Shown: positions 5,676 through 8,690 of the stretch, piece after piece
How positions within the stretch are numbered: the first letter of the stretch is position 1
How the letters are laid out: every line of letters starts with the position of its first letter
Assembly (NCBI GenBank): GCA_029210225.1
Contig: JARGOJ010000175.1
Span: 1 to 8,690, forward strand
DNA from: Planctomycetota bacterium
Lineage (GTDB): Bacteria; Planctomycetota; J058; JARGOJ01
Direction: 5' to 3'
Length of the DNA: 8,690 bases
Translations under genes and position numbers: made by a program
The notes under the pieces: generated by a model
The model's database searches: none
The model's input: only the letters and a program-made list of their open reading frames with translations
Told to the model about the DNA's origin: nothing

Positions 5676-8600
5676 CTAATCGTCATCAAGTTGGAGTTGG
5701 ACTTCCCGAGTCTCTTGACGGAAAGCATTGAGCCCCTTGTGTTTCGCGTAGCACAAAGCCAAATCGGGAGGCAAATCCTGAGCGATGAACTCATCAATCT
5801 CACGGGCCTGCTCAAAGTGGTTCTGCGCCAACCAAAGGGCGCTGAGAGACCGGTGAAGTGAGCCAAGGCGATCATGGACCTGCCCCTCAAGCTCCATCAC
5901 CTTCGATGCCCGTGCGCAATCCAAGGCGTCCTCAAAATGACGCGTCGCGTCTTCCGGCCTCTCCTGAGAGATTTCTAAAGCCCCCTCCAAGAGCAACATG
6001 CGGCATCGTTGATCCTGACCGTGAAATTCAATGCCTGTCTCTTGCAAGCGCTTCAATTGCTCCCGAGCCTTGTCAAGCTCTTCTCCCATAAGGGCAAGCT
6101 CAGCGCGATCAATCAGAACATCCGAGAGGTTCCGGGCGTGGCGGAGCATCCGAAAGACCCCCTCCGCCCGCTGTAATTGACGATCGGACGGCTCCAATTC
6201 CCCCCGAGCCATATAAATTCGCCCAAGAGTCCGATAGCAATGTCCTTTAAGCCAGGAAATACCATAGTCGTGAGCAATCTTCAAAACGCGTTCAGCAAAT
6301 CGGTACGCCCCGTCTAAGTCTCCGAGGCTCAATTTTAATAGGGCCAAATTAATGAGCGAAACGCCCTCTCCATGAGAATCATCAATGCCCGCGATAATAT
6401 TCAGAGATCGCTCCAGGCGCTCCAACGAGAGGGCTGCTTGTCCTCCAAGGCGATAATAAACCCCCGCGTTATTCAATGTCGTCGCCAGTCGCTGCTTATC
6501 TCCAAGGCGCTCATAAACATGACGGCTCTCTTCACAATGTTCCAAACAGGCCTCAATAGATCCGCGAATGTTTAGGTAGAGCCCCATCTCTGTGAAGCTA
6601 ATAATCATTCCAAAGCCATCTCCAAAAGGAGTCGCGATCGCTTGATTATCTGCTAACTCAGCGAGCGCCTGCTCTGGAGTGATAGACATCGACGATTGAA
6701 GCTCCTTTTCAATCGGGTCGTGGTCCTTCGGTGAGCGTTGAATAAATAACTCAAGGCTCTTCTTCACGTGGCGCGTCGCTCTGGAAAAACGCCCCAGGTT
6801 ATACTCCGCTAAAGCTAAGATCTTCGTGCCGCTTTGATGATCTTTCAGCGTCTCTCCGCAATCCTTAATCGACAGCGCCTCTTGGGCCAGGGCGCTCGCA
6901 GACAAGTAATCTCCTCTCCAAAGCGCGATCCGCGCCATGGTCACCAGCGCACGCCCGCGCTCCCTCGCCGTCTCTTCTGTCGCCAGACCAAGCGCACGCC
7001 GCAGCATTTTGACCGCCGCTTCAAATTCACCGCGCTTCAATTCCACCATCGCGAGCAATCGAAGGCCCCGGAGGTGAATAGCCAGGCCCGTCGCTTCGGC
7101 CCCTAATTCAATGAGATCTTTAAAGACTCGGACCGCGTCGGCAAAGCGCCCAATCAGGCTTAAAACAAGCCCCAGTGGCCCGAGCAAAGCCGCTTCTCCC
7201 CGTCGTTCATCACGGAGGGCTCCAGCCCCAGCGCGAAGTAACTCAAGGGCGCGACGCAAATGTTGAACAGCGTCTTCATTGCGATGTTGAGAAATAGCTT
7301 GTTCACCAGCTTTATGATGATAGAAGAACGCCTTCCGCGCTAATCCCGCGTTGTCAAAGTGCCGGGCTAATGGCTCTAAATAAATGATGCGCTCTAAGGC
7401 CTCGGGATAGCACTCTTCAAGCGCCATACCCGCCATAGAATGCAAGGCCTTAAGCTGTTGCGGAGATAGTGACCTTAAAACAGTGTCGCCAATTTGACGA
7501 TGTAGAAGACTGTATTCTGTTAATTGATTATCGGATCGAGTTTCCCTCAGCATTCCTCGTTGACGCAAATGTTGAAAGCCATTCAAGACCTCCTCAGGGG
7601 GCAGACAACAAGTCGCCGAGAGTAACCTCAAACCCGTTGGAGCACCATGGATAGCCAAGGTTTCAATGACCCGTCTTGGGGTCTCCGGAATTCTTGCCAG
7701 GCGATCCCCAATCACCTCAGAAAGCGTCGAACTGACTGGCAATTCTTCGAGGGTCAGGCCCTCAGCCAATCCCAGACGCATGCGCAGCAGCCCCTCCTCT
7801 AGAAGACCTTTTACAGTTTCTTCAATAAAGAATGGATTGCCCAAGGTGGCGCCCCGTATACGCTCACCCAATTCTGTCGGGGGATTCTTTAGAGCCAGCA
7901 TAGAACCAATTAAATCGGTACATTGCTGAGCATTGAGAAATGGAACCGTCAATTTTTTCCAGTGAGGATAGGCGGTGAGGAGCGCTTCAACGGTTGTTAA
8001 ATCGCGCTTGCGCTCCATTCGATGAGTCAACAAGAGCTGGGGCTTCACTGTCGCTTCGGTCGAGGCGGTCATATTGCGAATTAGGGCTGACAATAAACCG
8101 AGGCTCGTCTCGTCAATCCATTGGATATCTTCAATGGCAATGACATAGGGTATGGTTTCGGCGATATCAATGAGACAGCGCGCCACCTGATCCAAGTGTT
8201 TCTGGGGGCTCTCAGGCTGAATGCGAGACTGAGTCGAGAAGTTTTGAGTGTCTCCGACCAAGCTCGGGAACAAGGCCCGAAAGCTACTCTTATAAGTCTT
8301 AATAAGTCGCTCAGCGTCTCCACTTTGGCAAAGCGTCAGGGCCTCCCTGGTGATACGCTCAAAGCACCGCGTGCCGACCTCTCCCTCTTGATTACAACCG
8401 GCGTGCAAAAAGGGAACGTCACGAAACTGCGCGTGGATTTTTATCTCGTGGACAAGGCGGCTTTTACCAATTCCAGGAGGGCCTTCAAGGGTCAGGACCG
8501 ATGCTTTCCCAGGGTCGTCCGAATTAGGCATCAGACCCCGAAGCTCCTCCATCAGACGCTCTCGCCCGACAAAACGACCGGCCAATAAACTTCCGAAGAC

Positions 8601-8690
8601 CTCATGGTGACCGGGGGCTTGCTCGTCTTCTCCAAGGCGCCGGCTAAAATCTAACAGGGCATCATTGGCGTCGGTATAACGATCGGAAGG
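5676..8690 (-). CDS. Ser/Thr kinase-AAA ATPase-TPR protein, C-terminal part (N-terminus outside window)
   Basis: The frame is open from the right edge to a TAG at 5676, 1004 codons, so the TTG at 8585 is internal. The first residues (PSDRYTDANDALLDFSRRLG) match the end of a protein kinase domain, with the subdomain XI arginine. An ATPase of the AAA_16/PknK type follows: a VGRE entry motif, Walker A GPPGIGKS (bases 8483-8460) and Walker B YVIAIEDIQWID (8147-8112). A winged-helix-like segment follows near ALERIIYL. From about base 7280 to 5760 many TPR-type helical hairpins repeat, e.g. NEDAVQHLRRALELL, GEFEAAVKMLRRAL, GDLDGAYRFAERVL, PEDATRHFEDALD. The tail is acidic (LDDD). Such proteins are cytoplasmic signalling proteins common in Myxococcota: the TPR part senses or scaffolds and the ATPase may gate the kinase. 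The catalytic kinase residues are not in the window, so activity cannot be judged. It lies just upstream of the membrane Hsp70 pair, a possible target or regulator. Confidence 0.95.
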   Translation of the reverse strand, partial: PSDRYTDANDALLDFSRRLGEDEQAPGHHEVFGSLLAGRFVGRERLMEELRGLMPNSDDPGKASVLTLEGPPGIGKSRLVHEIKIHAQFRDVPFLHAGCNQEGEVGTRCFERITREALTLCQSGDAERLIKTYKSSFRALFPSLVGDTQNFSTQSRIQPESPQKHLDQVARCLIDIAETIPYVIAIEDIQWIDETSLGLLSALIRNMTASTEATVKPQLLLTHRMERKRDLTTVEALLTAYPHWKKLTVPFLNAQQCTDLIGSMLALKNPPTELGERIRGATLGNPFFIEETVKGLLEEGLLRMRLGLAEGLTLEELPVSSTLSEVIGDRLARIPETPRRVIETLAIHGAPTGLRLLSATCCLPPEEVLNGFQHLRQRGMLRETRSDNQLTEYSLLHRQIGDTVLRSLSPQQLKALHSMAGMALEECYPEALERIIYLEPLARHFDNAGLARKAFFYHHKAGEQAISQHRNEDAVQHLRRALELLRAGAGALRDERRGEAALLGPLGLVLSLIGRFADAVRVFKDLIELGAEATGLAIHLRGLRLLAMVELKRGEFEAAVKMLRRALGLATEETARERGRALVTMARIALWRGDYLSASALAQEALSIKDCGETLKDHQSGTKILALAEYNLGRFSRATRHVKKSLELFIQRSPKDHDPIEKELQSSMSITPEQALAELADNQAIATPFGDGFGMIISFTEMGLYLNIRGSIEACLEHCEESRHVYERLGDKQRLATTLNNAGVYYRLGGQAALSLERLERSLNIIAGIDDSHGEGVSLINLALLKLSLGDLDGAYRFAERVLKIAHDYGISWLKGHCYRTLGRIYMARGELEPSDRQLQRAEGVFRMLRHARNLSDVLIDRAELALMGEELDKAREQLKRLQETGIEFHGQDQRCRMLLLEGALEISQERPEDATRHFEDALDCARASKVMELEGQVHDRLGSLHRSLSALWLAQNHFEQAREIDEFIAQDLPPDLALCYAKHKGLNAFRQETREVQLQLDDD

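Noticed and set aside
8121..8588. Plus-strand frame of 155 codons opposite the ATPase domain
   Set aside because: It is antisense to the Walker A/B region of the kinase-ATPase-TPR gene and shows no motif of its own.

Overview
The window looks like a piece of a bacterial chromosome from the former Deltaproteobacteria, most likely Myxococcota or a relative. This rests on gene content: a giant Ser/Thr kinase-ATPase-TPR protein and an atypical membrane Hsp70 are both typical of that group. Base composition is moderate and no 16S or other taxonomic marker is present, so the placement is an inference. Nearly all coding is on the minus strand, so genes are best read from right to left.

From the right edge: (a) 8690-5676 holds the C-terminal part of a kinase-AAA ATPase-TPR protein whose kinase domain lies mostly outside the window. 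(b) After 95 bases comes 5580-4261, an unrecognised membrane protein with an acidic linker and a C-terminus that resembles the GrpE beta-wing. (c) Overlapping it by four bases (GTGA) is 4264-2237, an Hsp70-type ATPase that keeps the nucleotide-binding domain, lacks an obvious substrate-binding beta domain and carries a hydrophobic hairpin near its C-terminus. (d) After a 176-base AT-rich gap with two 11-base direct repeats comes 2060-1623, a small lysine-rich protein with a CC/CPLC putative zinc site. (e) A strong hairpin sits just past its stop. A plus-strand ORF of doubtful status (1271-1639) runs into it from the other side. (f) A 219-base spacer with a cluster of GTCGCAA-like boxes precedes the last gene, 1051 to beyond position 1. 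That gene encodes a Nudix hydrolase fused to a metallo-beta-lactamase-fold hydrolase and is cut by the left edge.

The most interesting unit is (a)-(c). A sensor-like kinase/ATPase is followed, probably in one transcript, by two translationally coupled membrane proteins that look like an Hsp70 ATPase and a candidate dedicated co-chaperone. Each appears to carry a two-helix membrane hairpin, which would place their soluble parts on the same cytoplasmic face. I infer a membrane-tethered Hsp70 module possibly controlled by phosphorylation. The Hsp70 fold, the kinase/ATPase/TPR architecture and the gene coupling are read directly from the sequence. The GrpE-like assignment and the functional link to the kinase are hypotheses.

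No tRNA, rRNA, CRISPR array, insertion sequence or phage gene was seen.
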